Assembly (NCBI GenBank): GCA_028284745.1
Contig: JANQRC010000032.1
Span: 1 to 63,574 of the forward strand
Source: Flavobacteriaceae bacterium
Lineage (GTDB): Bacteria > Bacteroidota > Bacteroidia > Flavobacteriales > Flavobacteriaceae
Direction: 5' to 3'
Length of the DNA: 63,574 nucleotides
The notes under the pieces were generated by a model. That model saw only the letters and a program-made list of their open reading frames with translations, did not search any database and was not told the origin of the DNA. The position numbers and the translations under genes were made by a program. How positions within the stretch are numbered: the first letter of the stretch is position 1; every line of letters starts with the position of its first letter. Shown here piece by piece: positions 25,886-33,808 of the stretch.

Positions 25886-27484
25886 TCAATCCGCCAACGC
25901 ATCATTCTCTAACCTGCTCAACTCCTTCACCTTTTTGATCATCTCATCGCCTTCGTTCAATACTTGCTCATAGGCATTGGTGCCAAAGAGCTGCTGCGCC
26001 ACGATCGCCTTGATCAGTTTTTTGAGTTTGGGCTTGTAATACCCGAATTGGATCTCTAGCCCGCGATCCTGTGCTTCTAGTTGGAAGTCTAGATACATCG
26101 ACTCGGGAATATCTATCTCGTTGACAAACTGTTCTTCCGTCAAATCGCTGAAGGTCCTGCGGTCCTTGTCCAAATAGTTGAACACAAAATTGTTCAGCAA
26201 GGCAGAATTGAGAATGTAGGTGAGTTGCTCTTTCTCAAGCGAATTCTTTGCAGGCACGAACACATCCGGAATGATCCCGCCACCCCCATAGACCACTTTG
26301 CCGCCAGGTGTGACAAACTTCAAAGAATCAGCTACTTTGATGCTGTCCTTGTTCTTCATCTCGCCATTGTGATAGCGATCGTAGATCTCTTTGAAGTAAT
26401 CTTCATTGCCATTCTCATAGGGCCGCTGAATGGAACGTCCCGTCGGTGTGAAGTAGCGTGCGGTGGTCAACCGAACGGCTGAGCCATCGCCCAATTCCAT
26501 TTCGCGCTGTACCAGCCCTTTTCCAAAACTTCTTCGCCCTACGATGGTCCCTTTGTCATTGTCTTGCAGAGCCCCGGCAATGATCTCGCTTGCCGAAGCA
26601 GAACGCTCATCGATCATCACATACACATGGCCACTTTCGAAGATGCCGTCATCGGTAGCGTACGCCTTTTCAACCTTACCTCTTTTATTCTTGGTGAAGA
26701 GAATGAGTTTGTCATCCTCTAAGAATTCATCTACCATTTGCTCGGCCACGCCCACATAGCCCCCAGGATTGTCACGAAGGTCTAGTGCCAATTGCGTTGC
26801 TCCTTGGTCGACCAACGCTTCTAAAGCTTCGCGAAACTCTTCATACGTGCTTTCAGCAAAACGATCTACCTTGATGTAGCCCAGCTTTTCGGAGAGCATG
26901 TAATAGGCATCTACGCTTTTGATGGGCACTTCTGAGCGCTTTATGCTAAAATCCAACAGCGAAGCATGGCCTTTTCGATACACCCTCAAGCTCACAGGCG
27001 TATTGGGCCTGCCCTTCAATTTTTTGATAATACTTTCACTGGAATATCCCTTGCCAAACAGCGTGTCATTGTTGGCATACAGGATCCGGTCTCCTGCCTT
27101 GATCCCTGCTTTGATGCTGGGTCCGCCTTCCAAGGCGCTGATCACCGCAAGCGAATCGTTCTTCATGAAGAAACTGATCCCAACCCCTACGAAGTTACCA
27201 CGCATGTTCTCTTCGACACGTTGTTTTTGTGAAGGTGGAATGTATACCGAATGGGGGTCTAGCTTATCGAGAATGTCATTGACCGTTACATCGACAATGC
27301 TATCGGTATTCACAGCATCGACATATTCATACTCTATGTAATCGATCAAGCGATTGATCTTGTCTTTGCTAGAGTTTGAAGAAAATAGCTTTTCAGGAGT
27401 ATCGGAGAAGTTTAGCTTACCTCCAACAACAAAGCCGACACCTATGGCAAATCCAAGCAATAAGGGTAGGTATTTCTTCTTCAT
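25886..27484 (-). CDS. C-terminal processing S41 peptidase
   Basis: 532-residue periplasmic or membrane-anchored serine protease of the CtpA/Prc family. An N-terminal membrane segment (LLLGFAIGVGFVVGG), a PDZ domain (about 93-180, ALEGGPSIKAGIKAGDRIL), and the peptidase domain with RSASASEI (Ser within 295-299) and SFGKGLVQ (Lys322) forming the Ser-Lys dyad. It trims C-termini of exported proteins. Two bases separate its start from the dCMP deaminase stop, so they form an operon. Its 3' end is repeated as a fragment at 16415-16603, and it marks the right border of the accessory region. Confidence 0.93.
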   Translation of the reverse strand: MKKKYLPLLLGFAIGVGFVVGGKLNFSDTPEKLFSSNSSKDKINRLIDYIEYEYVDAVNTDSIVDVTVNDILDKLDPHSVYIPPSQKQRVEENMRGNFVGVGISFFMKNDSLAVISALEGGPSIKAGIKAGDRILYANNDTLFGKGYSSESIIKKLKGRPNTPVSLRVYRKGHASLLDFSIKRSEVPIKSVDAYYMLSEKLGYIKVDRFAESTYEEFREALEALVDQGATQLALDLRDNPGGYVGVAEQMVDEFLEDDKLILFTKNKRGKVEKAYATDDGIFESGHVYVMIDERSASASEIIAGALQDNDKGTIVGRRSFGKGLVQREMELGDGSAVRLTTARYFTPTGRSIQRPYENGNEDYFKEIYDRYHNGEMKNKDSIKVADSLKFVTPGGKVVYGGGGIIPDVFVPAKNSLEKEQLTYILNSALLNNFVFNYLDKDRRTFSDLTEEQFVNEIDIPESMYLDFQLEAQDRGLEIQFGYYKPKLKKLIKAIVAQQLFGTNAYEQVLNEGDEMIKKVKELSRLENDALAD

Positions 27485-27486
27485 GG

Positions 27487-27918
27487 TTACTCGTCAATGT
27501 TCGGCAAATGTTTTAATTCAACGCCTGCTCTTTGCAAAAATTGCAATCCTGAGTCATCTCTGTAATTGGTCATGTACACTACACGTATGATGCCCGCCTG
27601 GTGTATCAATTTGCTACATTCCTTACAGGGTGACAGCGTAATGTACAGAGTAGCGCCCCGACAGGATTGTGTAGAAGAAGCTACCTTCAAGATCGCATTG
27701 GCCTCGGCATGCAGCACATACCATTTGGTATAGCCCTCTTCGTCTTCACAAGAATTCTCAAATCCTGTAGGCGTGCCATTGTAACCGTCCGAGATGATCA
27801 TCCGGTCTTTTACAATGATGGCACCTACTTGTTTTCGCTCGCAATAGGAGAGTTTTCCCCACTCGTTGGCCATACGTAAATAGGCCTTATCATATTTTGC
27901 TTGTTTAGCTTCGGACAT
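27487..27918 (-). CDS. dCMP deaminase family protein
   Basis: 143-residue zinc deaminase converting dCMP to dUMP for dTTP synthesis. The zinc site is HAEANAI (H70, E72) and PCKEC (C98, C101), and the GYNGTPTGFENSCED segment is typical of dCMP deaminases, including the late-competence ComEB group. Upstream of ctpA with a two-base gap. The pairing with S41 peptidase is common in Flavobacteriia, which supports this side being the native backbone. Confidence 0.9.
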   Translation of the reverse strand: MSEAKQAKYDKAYLRMANEWGKLSYCERKQVGAIIVKDRMIISDGYNGTPTGFENSCEDEEGYTKWYVLHAEANAILKVASSTQSCRGATLYITLSPCKECSKLIHQAGIIRVVYMTNYRDDSGLQFLQRAGVELKHLPNIDE

Positions 27919-28020
27919 AGTTCTGCTAAAACGAATATACCGTCTTTGGTAGCAAATCGCAATCGTAACTCGTTAATTTTTAGTGAAAATACCCGCGCCC
28001 GAAAATAGCAATGCTATCTC

Positions 28021-28045
28021 CGACCTCTTCCAGTGGGAGAGGTCG
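28021..28045 (-). repeat. Hairpin repeat after hupE (CTCTTCC/GGGAGAG type)
   Basis: CGACCTCTTCC, AGT, GGGAGAGGTCG forms an 11-pair stem with one G-U, directly abutting the HupE stop. There is no T-tract, so it may be a member of the same palindromic repeat family as the hemD insert and not a terminator. It could still protect the 3' end of the hupE mRNA. Confidence 0.5.
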
Positions 28046-28630
28046 CTAAAAAAGCCCGTTCTCCATGACCATAGGCAGCACGACACCTACTACAATGGCC
28101 GACATGACCATGACCCAATCACGGCGGCTGAAGCGAAAAATGGTCTGCCCGACAAAAGCAAGGATCAGTACAATGAGCACTACCAATATCTGTGCTACTT
28201 CGATACCTATGGCAAACTCAAGCATGGGAAGGAGTTTGCTCTCCTCACTGGCAACGATCTGCTTGAAATAGTTAGAAAATCCTAAACCATGAATGAGCCC
28301 AAAAAACAAAGAAATGATCAACAGCAATCCAAAGCGCTCGTTCTTTGGGGATTTGCTTGCGGTAAAGATGTTGAACAGCGCTGTGACCAAAATGGTAATG
28401 GGAATTAAAAATTCGACCAGCGAAGCCTTCACCCTGATCACACCATAGACCGACAGCATCAACGAAAGCGTATGGCCAATGGTAAAGATAGTGACCAGCC
28501 ACAGTACACGTTTCCAGCTGTTAAACGCATACGGCACCACCAAGACCAAGAAGAATAGTACATGGTCGTATGCCTTGATGTCCATCACATGGTTGAAACC
28601 TAATTTTAAATAGAAAAGAAATTGATCCAT
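28046..28630 (-). CDS. HupE/UreJ family membrane protein
   Basis: 194-residue polytopic membrane protein. It begins with FYLKLGFNHVMDIKAYDHVLFFLVLVVPYAF, the HupE/UreJ signature with its histidine and acidic residues that may bind a metal, and contains LFFGLIHGLGFSNYF. Family members are linked to nickel or cobalt handling for hydrogenase and urease, but no such enzyme is here, so the flavobacterial role is unclear. A stem-loop abuts the stop codon. Confidence 0.82.
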   Translation of the reverse strand: MDQFLFYLKLGFNHVMDIKAYDHVLFFLVLVVPYAFNSWKRVLWLVTIFTIGHTLSLMLSVYGVIRVKASLVEFLIPITILVTALFNIFTASKSPKNERFGLLLIISLFFGLIHGLGFSNYFKQIVASEESKLLPMLEFAIGIEVAQILVVLIVLILAFVGQTIFRFSRRDWVMVMSAIVVGVVLPMVMENGLF

Positions 28631-28681
28631 CAGGGGAAAAGAAATTTACGGTTCGGGTTTCTCAAAGGTACGCATCTTATA

Positions 28682-29404
28682 CTAAAAACCACGTTCTTTT
28701 TGCAGTTGCTCGTAGGCTTCTTGTACTTTCTTGAACTTCTCTCCGGCCATCACTCTATGGGCTTCGCCCATTTGTTCCACTTTGTCGGGGTGGTATTTTT
28801 TGGCCATGCTACGGTAGGCTTTCTTGACCTCGTCATTGGTGGCTGTCTTTTCGATGCCTAAGATCTTATACGCAGAGTCTACTTCTCGGAAGAATTGCGC
28901 CTTGATGCTCTCAAGATCGCGATGCCCCACGCGCATATAGCCAGCAATCTCTGAGATACGATCGGCTTCGGCCGAAGAAACCGCGCCATCGGCCTGAGCA
29001 ATTCCGAAGAGGAAATGTATGATCTGCAAACGCACCTCGTAACTGGCACGCATCTGAAAGAGCATTCCGATGCGCTGTGCAGAAACTTCACGGTTCTTTA
29101 CTACTTCATTGAAGGTCCGGAACACCGCATTGGCACGTTCCTTCCCATAGGCACGCACAAAGTATTGGCGCACATAGTCCAACTCGCGCTGATTGACCTC
29201 CCCATCTGCTTTAATGACCAAGGAAGCCAACGATAACAGATTCAACTCAAAATCTGCAGGAGAAACATTATTCCTTCTTCGTTGAGGGCCACGTCTACGT
29301 CGTGGATCTTGACCAGGCACCTGAAAGGTGGCGCCAGAACTTGCAAAAGAGCGCATCAACAAGTACACGAGCCCCATGATCAACAACCATTTAAGCATTG
29401 GCAA
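28682..29404 (-). CDS. TerB and J-domain protein (DjlA-like)
   Basis: 240 residues. An N-terminal membrane helix ([15 protein letters not shown]), a TerB/DjlA-like helical domain (about 50-155, with [18 protein letters not shown] and [16 protein letters not shown]), and a C-terminal J-domain (about 170-235) with the HPD tripeptide in [12 protein letters not shown]. It probably recruits DnaK to the inner membrane. This layout matches DjlA co-chaperones of Bacteroidota. It reads toward hupE with a 51-bp gap. Confidence 0.88.
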   Translation of the reverse strand: MPMLKWLLIMGLVYLLMRSFASSGATFQVPGQDPRRRRGPQRRRNNVSPADFELNLLSLASLVIKADGEVNQRELDYVRQYFVRAYGKERANAVFRTFNEVVKNREVSAQRIGMLFQMRASYEVRLQIIHFLFGIAQADGAVSSAEADRISEIAGYMRVGHRDLESIKAQFFREVDSAYKILGIEKTATNDEVKKAYRSMAKKYHPDKVEQMGEAHRVMAGEKFKKVQEAYEQLQKERGF

Positions 29405-29547
29405 ATTGTATAGTTAACGCTTCCAAAGATACGTCGTTTATTAAGTTTGTCTCTCTTTGTTGCAAAGCATGGCATCCATTGGCAATATTGATGTGCTGAT
29501 AGGAAAACGGAATACTTACGACATAACAAGCACGCATAGATTTTCGT

Positions 29548-29555
29548 TATCTTTG
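29548..29555 (+). promoter_or_regulatory. Candidate -7 element for the bacilliredoxin gene
   Basis: TATCTTTG matches TAnnTTTG. A transcript starting just downstream would carry the 8-bp-stem palindrome at 29575-29594 in its leader before the ATG at 29613. Confidence 0.4.
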
Positions 29556-29574
29556 TGGAAACAATTAAAAATAG

Positions 29575-29594
29575 ATTCCTGCCTACGCAGGAAT
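29575..29594. repeat. Palindromic repeat, half of the two-hairpin element
   Basis: ATTCCTGC, CTAC, GCAGGAAT is a perfect 8-bp stem followed by GAC. It is nearly identical to the second hairpin of the element at 53769-53833. It lies in the probable 5' leader of the bacilliredoxin gene. Confidence 0.75.
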
Positions 29595-29612
29595 GACAAA
29601 AAAATAACACAT

Positions 29613-30023
29613 ATGTATCCTGCTGAATTAGTACAACCCATGCGCGAACACCTATCTGCCGTTGGTTTTGAAGAATTACATACTGTCGAAGCTGTGGAAG
29701 CAGCCATGCAGAAAGAAGGTACTACACTGGTAGTGGTGAACTCGGTTTGTGGATGTGCGGCCGCCAATGCGCGCCCTGGTGCCATCATGTCATTAGACAA
29801 TAGTAAAAAGCCTGAAAACTTAGTCACTGTATTCGCGGGCGTAGACCGCCAAGCTACCGATGCTGCTCGTTCGCACATGGTTCCTTTCCCTCCTTCTTCA
29901 CCTAGCATTGCTTTGTTTAAGGATGGTGATCTGGTGCATATGCTAGAACGTCATCACATCGAAGGTCGTCCGGCCGAGATGATCGCAGAAAACTTGACAG
30001 AAGCCTATAACGAACACTGCTAA
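29613..30023 (+). CDS. BrxA/BrxB family bacilliredoxin
   Basis: 136 residues from ATG 29613 (MYPAELVQPMREHL). The signature CGC (C46-G47-C48) in VVNSVCGCAAANARPG and the C-terminal KDGDLVHMLERHHIEGR are those of the YphP/YqiW family. In Firmicutes these proteins remove bacillithiol from S-bacillithiolated proteins; many Bacteroidota carry them as well. The upstream in-frame extension to 29457 runs through a palindromic repeat and is not coding. A strong hairpin terminator follows. Confidence 0.9.
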   Translation: MYPAELVQPMREHLSAVGFEELHTVEAVEAAMQKEGTTLVVVNSVCGCAAANARPGAIMSLDNSKKPENLVTVFAGVDRQATDAARSHMVPFPPSSPSIALFKDGDLVHMLERHHIEGRPAEMIAENLTEAYNEHC

Positions 30024-30057
30024 GAATTCGAGTTTCAAGAATTTGAATTTTTAATAA

Positions 30058-30090
30058 GGAGACCACGCCTCAGCGTGGTCTCCTTTTTTT
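30058..30090 (+). terminator. Rho-independent terminator of the bacilliredoxin gene
   Basis: GGAGACCACGC, CTCA, GCGTGGTCTCC gives an 11-bp perfect stem followed by seven T. Confidence 0.9.
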
Positions 30091-30144
30091 ATGCAACCTT
30101 TTTTATTCGAATGACAATCTATAGCATAGGGGAAATAGTTGCTT

Positions 30145-30327
30145 ATGAAAACCTTTCTGATCATCTCCCTTGGCAATCTCTCCTTGCTATTCTTACCCAC
30201 AATATGCGCACCTGGAGAGGAGCCTCCGACCCAAGAAGAAGGGTTTGTATCCCTGGAACTGTACAAAAATGATCGTGGATCGAACTTGTGTGCCTATGGG
30301 CTGATTTATTTCGATAAAAGTCTTTAA
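30145..30327 (+). CDS. Possible small lipoprotein
   Basis: A 60-residue frame from ATG 30145 starts MKTFLIISLGNLSLLFLPTIC, a plausible lipoprotein signal with lipobox LPTIC, followed by a short acidic then mixed segment (APGEEPPTQEEGFVSLELYK). It sits alone between the bacilliredoxin terminator and plsC. The signal-like start is the only support; no family is recognised. Confidence 0.4.
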   Translation: MKTFLIISLGNLSLLFLPTICAPGEEPPTQEEGFVSLELYKNDRGSNLCAYGLIYFDKSL

Positions 30328-30350
30328 TTTGAGTACGCATTACATACGCA

Positions 30351-31085
30351 ATGAAAAAAATCGTAGCCTATCCACTAACTGCTCTTTATTTTCTGTTCTT
30401 CGGAATTACCTTGTTGGCATTTCATCCCATCCAATGGTTCTGTCTGCGGGTCTTTGGCTACCAAGCGCATAAGAAAAGCGTTGACATTCTTAACTGGTCC
30501 TTGATGCGGTGTACCCATGTTCTTGCCACTCGGTATTCGTTTGCCAATCCCCATCATATTCCTACAGATGTGCCTTGCATCATCGTATCTAACCACCAGA
30601 GCATGAACGATATTCCACCGATCATCTGGTACATGCGAAAACATCATCCTAAGTTCATAAGCAAGAAAGAATTGGGCAAAGGCATCCCAAGCATTTCCTT
30701 CAATCTAAAATACGGTGGTGGAGCCCTGATCGATCGAAAAAACGCCGAACAGGCCTTGAACGCCATCAAGGATCTGGCATTATATGCCCGAGAAAGCAAA
30801 CGCTCCGTGGTCATCTTCCCGGAGGGTACACGAAGTCGCGATGGCAAGCCCAAGCCTTTCAAAATAGGTGGGCTCAAGATCCTATTAGAACATATGCCCA
30901 ATGCGTTGGTCGTGCCTATCTCTATAAACAATTCATGGAAATTATTGCGTTATGGGAAGTTTCCGATGGGAGTCGGCACTCATATGAAATTGCACGTACA
31001 TCGTCCCATCGCCAATTCAGGTGAGGATCATGAAGCGCTGATCACCGAAGTAGAAAAGGTCATTACCGAAACTATTAAAACGTGA
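30351..31085 (+). CDS. plsC: 1-acyl-sn-glycerol-3-phosphate acyltransferase
   Basis: 244-residue membrane enzyme that adds the second acyl chain to lysophosphatidate, giving phosphatidic acid. N-terminal hydrophobic helix, the NHxxxxD catalytic motif (N81-H82-Q-S-M-N-D87), the substrate motif IFPEGTRSRDGKPKPFKIGG around 155-175, and a late VVPISINNSW block. Length and order of motifs match PlsC. Followed by an HD hydrolase and a GNAT gene on the same strand. Confidence 0.92.
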   Translation: MKKIVAYPLTALYFLFFGITLLAFHPIQWFCLRVFGYQAHKKSVDILNWSLMRCTHVLATRYSFANPHHIPTDVPCIIVSNHQSMNDIPPIIWYMRKHHPKFISKKELGKGIPSISFNLKYGGGALIDRKNAEQALNAIKDLALYARESKRSVVIFPEGTRSRDGKPKPFKIGGLKILLEHMPNALVVPISINNSWKLLRYGKFPMGVGTHMKLHVHRPIANSGEDHEALITEVEKVITETIKT

Positions 31086-31135
31086 ATTAAAACACCCCCT
31101 TTTGTTCCCCCCAAGGGAGAACGTATTTGTGTACT

Positions 31136-31795
31136 ATGATGGATGCAGAGAACAGAATCATCGAAAAAACCATTTTATTCGTCAAAGAAGCCTTGGCGGG
31201 TGCTGAAGGTGGCCATGATTGGTTTCACACCCAAAGGGTGCACCGCAACGCAAAACTGATCGCTCGGGATGAAAGTGTAGATGACCTTGTCGTTTCGTTG
31301 GGTGCCTTGCTTCACGACATTGCAGATTCTAAATTTCACAATGGAGACGAAACCCTTGGGCCAAAAATGGCCCGTGAATTCTTGCTGCAACAGAATGTAG
31401 ACTCTGCTGTGATCCTTCATGTGGAAAACATCATCCGGCATATTTCGTTCAAGGGAGGAAACACAGCACAGACATTCAAATCGCGCGAATTGGACATCAT
31501 ACAGGATGCTGATCGCTTAGATGCCATGGGTGCTATTGGTATAGCACGCTGTTTCAACTACGGTGGTTTTAAGAATCGTGTCTTGTACGACCCCGCTGTT
31601 CCACCAAAGTTGAATATGACAAGAGATGAATACAAGAATTCTACGGCACCGACCATCAACCATTTCTACGAAAAGCTGCTACTGCTAAAAGACCTTATGA
31701 ACACGAAAACTGGCAGAAAGCTGGCCGAGCAGCGACATGAATTCATGAAGGATTATATATCACAATTTTACGATGAGTGGAATGGAATCAAATAA
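31136..31795 (+). CDS. HD-domain phosphohydrolase
   Basis: About 219 residues from ATG 31136 (another ATG follows at 31139; a TTG at 31127 is less likely). The metal motifs are HDWFHTQRVHRNA, LLHDIADSKFH (HD pair) and QDADRLDAMGAIGIAR, the pattern of the YedJ-type HD hydrolases. It should be a nucleotide or phosphate-ester hydrolase; the substrate is unknown. It overlaps the GNAT gene by 23 bp. Confidence 0.87.
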   Translation: MMDAENRIIEKTILFVKEALAGAEGGHDWFHTQRVHRNAKLIARDESVDDLVVSLGALLHDIADSKFHNGDETLGPKMAREFLLQQNVDSAVILHVENIIRHISFKGGNTAQTFKSRELDIIQDADRLDAMGAIGIARCFNYGGFKNRVLYDPAVPPKLNMTRDEYKNSTAPTINHFYEKLLLLKDLMNTKTGRKLAEQRHEFMKDYISQFYDEWNGIK

Positions 31796-32231
31796 ATATC
31801 AAACGATCGAAGGCATTCCTTCGGAAGATGTTCTTGAACAGCTACACGCAGTCTGTTATTCGATCTTTGACTATCATAACGAAGAGACTTTTGACCAGCG
31901 TCTTTCTGAGAAGGCAATGCCATGTACCATACTCTGCTATAAAGAAAGTGAACTAATAGGGTTTAAGTTGGGTTATCAACTAGACCCTAACACCTTCTAT
32001 AGTTGGATGGGTGGAGTGAAGCCAGCATTCAGAGAGCGAGGAATTGCAAAAAAGCTGGCCGATATGCAGCTTCAATGGGCCAAGGCACGAGGATTCATCA
32101 AGATCAGGACCAAATCGAAAAATCAGTTCAAGCCTATGATGATCTTTAATTTGAAGCAGGGGTTTGACATTGTGGGCACTGAGCCGGGGTACCAAGATCA
32201 AGTGAAGATCATTTTTGAGAAGACCCTCTAG
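31773..32231 (+). CDS. GNAT family N-acetyltransferase
   Basis: 152 residues with the acetyl-CoA-binding motif A around YSWMGGVKPAFRERGIAKKLADMQLQWAKARG (the R-x-x-G-I-A segment is the pyrophosphate loop) and a conserved late MMIFNLKQGFDIVG. The substrate is unknown. ATG 31773 or 31782 could be the start; both lie within the end of the HD hydrolase gene, suggesting coupled translation. Confidence 0.85.
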   Translation: MSGMESNKYQTIEGIPSEDVLEQLHAVCYSIFDYHNEETFDQRLSEKAMPCTILCYKESELIGFKLGYQLDPNTFYSWMGGVKPAFRERGIAKKLADMQLQWAKARGFIKIRTKSKNQFKPMMIFNLKQGFDIVGTEPGYQDQVKIIFEKTL

Positions 32232-32250
32232 GCAGCTATTGCAGTGATGT

Positions 32251-32278
32251 AAAAATGAAAGGCCGCCAAAAAGCAGCC
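32251..32278 (-). terminator. Probable terminator of the CPBP protease gene
   Basis: On the minus strand GGCTGC, a seven-base loop, GCGGCC (one G-U pair), then TTTCATTTTT. It lies between two convergent genes. Confidence 0.55.
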
Positions 32279-32284
32279 TCCTAT

Positions 32285-33097
32285 CTAGGCTTCAAACGAA
32301 GCCATGGAGTTGGTTGGCAAGGGCTCTGATCGGTTCACAATACTGTTCACTATCCATACAATCCCCATGAACAGTACCAGTGCAATACTTATCGCTATCC
32401 ATTGGTTGGCTGCACTTCCGAAGACTTGGATCATGGGTGTGTCTAATGTATACTCACTTCCAAAGTAATTGCCAAACCAAGTGAAGAACAGATTGTTGGC
32501 CATGTGTATCAATATGGGTAGTAGAAGATTCTTCGTCTTCCAATATACCCATCCTGCGATCATCCCGATACCAAAGGCGCTGACAAACTGCCAAGGATTC
32601 AGATGCAGCACGCCAAATAGAATGCTAGATACGATGATCGCCTTCCAGGGTGAGTGGCGCTTTAATAGCCCCTTCAATATAATGCCCCGACAAAGGATCT
32701 CTTCAAGAATAGGCGCCAATATTACCACGGCAATAAACAGGTGGGTTGGGTTTTGATCCATAAGGCCCTCGAACATCTCGAGCACAAAATCTGGCATGGG
32801 AATTAGCGCTATGAGATGAGAAAGCAACCCAAATTGCAATAAGATAGGCAATACCATGACCAAAGGGGCGATCATCAAGAATCTAATGTTGATGTCTAGT
32901 TTAAAATCGCCCATACTGTTTTTGTAGAGCCGTATTGCTGCCAGTACCGAAAGTCCCATAGCGATGGCGTACGTGACCATGAAGTTGTTCATTTCAAGCA
33001 AGGTGAAAAGAATGCTCACCGCCACTATGATGACTATAGAAGCAGCAATTACCGCTATGCTCTTTGTAACTCCAAAATAGTTTACTTTGTCTTTCAT
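32285..33097 (-). CDS. CPBP family intramembrane metalloprotease
   Basis: 270-residue polytopic membrane protein of the CAAX-protease/bacteriocin-processing (ABI) family. The catalytic motifs are EExxxR (E132, E133, R137), FGVLHL (H165) and ILIHMANNL (His plus Asn). Seven or eight hydrophobic segments. Substrate unknown; relatives cleave prenylated or small membrane peptides. Upstream on the same strand lie a tiny membrane peptide frame and a 134-residue membrane protein. Confidence 0.9.
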   Translation of the reverse strand: MKDKVNYFGVTKSIAVIAASIVIIVAVSILFTLLEMNNFMVTYAIAMGLSVLAAIRLYKNSMGDFKLDINIRFLMIAPLVMVLPILLQFGLLSHLIALIPMPDFVLEMFEGLMDQNPTHLFIAVVILAPILEEILCRGIILKGLLKRHSPWKAIIVSSILFGVLHLNPWQFVSAFGIGMIAGWVYWKTKNLLLPILIHMANNLFFTWFGNYFGSEYTLDTPMIQVFGSAANQWIAISIALVLFMGIVWIVNSIVNRSEPLPTNSMASFEA

Positions 33098-33136
33098 GAT
33101 ATTCTTTGATTAGATGAATAACTGTTTGCTTTTTGT

Positions 33137-33196
33137 CTAAAGGGTTGCGATGACCTCTAAGATAAGGGCGATCACATATTTCAGTAGCATGCTCAT
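33137..33196 (-). CDS. Possible 19-residue hydrophobic micropeptide
   Basis: An ATG at 33196 overlaps the upstream gene's stop as ATGA and encodes MSMLLKYVIALILEVIATL then TAG, one short membrane helix. Translational coupling and position just upstream of the membrane protease gene make it interesting, but so short a frame could be chance. Confidence 0.3.
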   Translation of the reverse strand: MSMLLKYVIALILEVIATL

Positions 33197-33597
33197 GATC
33201 GATCGTTTTTCGATTGTTGAATGACTCCGTTTTTAACAATGACCGTTTTCACTTCTTGTTCGTTTTTGAAGGCAAGCTCCAATCTGTCTATCTCTTTGTA
33301 ACCTCTAATATTTACAGATAGCAAACGGTTAACTCGCTCTGCTTCGTCCGAAAAGTTATCGTAGTCGCACTCTTCCAAGACAAAGTAGCCCTTCTCTCCG
33401 AAGACGCCTTTAGAGTAGATGTCCATTTTTACAGATTCGCATCGACAGATCTTTGATAGCTCTTGGGTGATCTGCACAGAACGCTGATCGCTCGTTCTAG
33501 CGGTTTGATAGATATAACTTCCAGACAAGCCTGCGATGAATAAAAGAAGTATGCCCAAGATGGCCCTAGTGGATTTTTTTCTGTTCGTTTTTCTCAT
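33193..33597 (-). CDS. Single-pass membrane protein of unknown function
   Basis: 134 residues: a basic N-terminus (MRKTNRKKSTR), one membrane helix (about 13-31) and a periplasmic domain of about 100 residues containing KICRCESVKMD, a possible Cys pair, and alternating charged strands. I recognise no family. Reads toward the CPBP protease gene through a 19-codon frame joined by ATGA, so the three may be one unit. Confidence 0.65.
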   Translation of the reverse strand: MRKTNRKKSTRAILGILLLFIAGLSGSYIYQTARTSDQRSVQITQELSKICRCESVKMDIYSKGVFGEKGYFVLEECDYDNFSDEAERVNRLLSVNIRGYKEIDRLELAFKNEQEVKTVIVKNGVIQQSKNDRS

Positions 33598-33808
33598 GAT
33601 GAATGTTCTTTGATTTCGATTTCTGAGACCAAAGTACCTTCAAGAAAAAAACAAAAACAAGCAAAGCATGCCCAGTTTTAGAAAATTAGGGTAAAGATTT
33701 TCTATATTAATCATCTGAATGTTAGTTATTTATATATAACTCAAGAATATGATCGTCCTGTAGAAGCCCCAAACCCCATTTTTATGAATTTAGGGCAAGA
33801 ATACCCAA

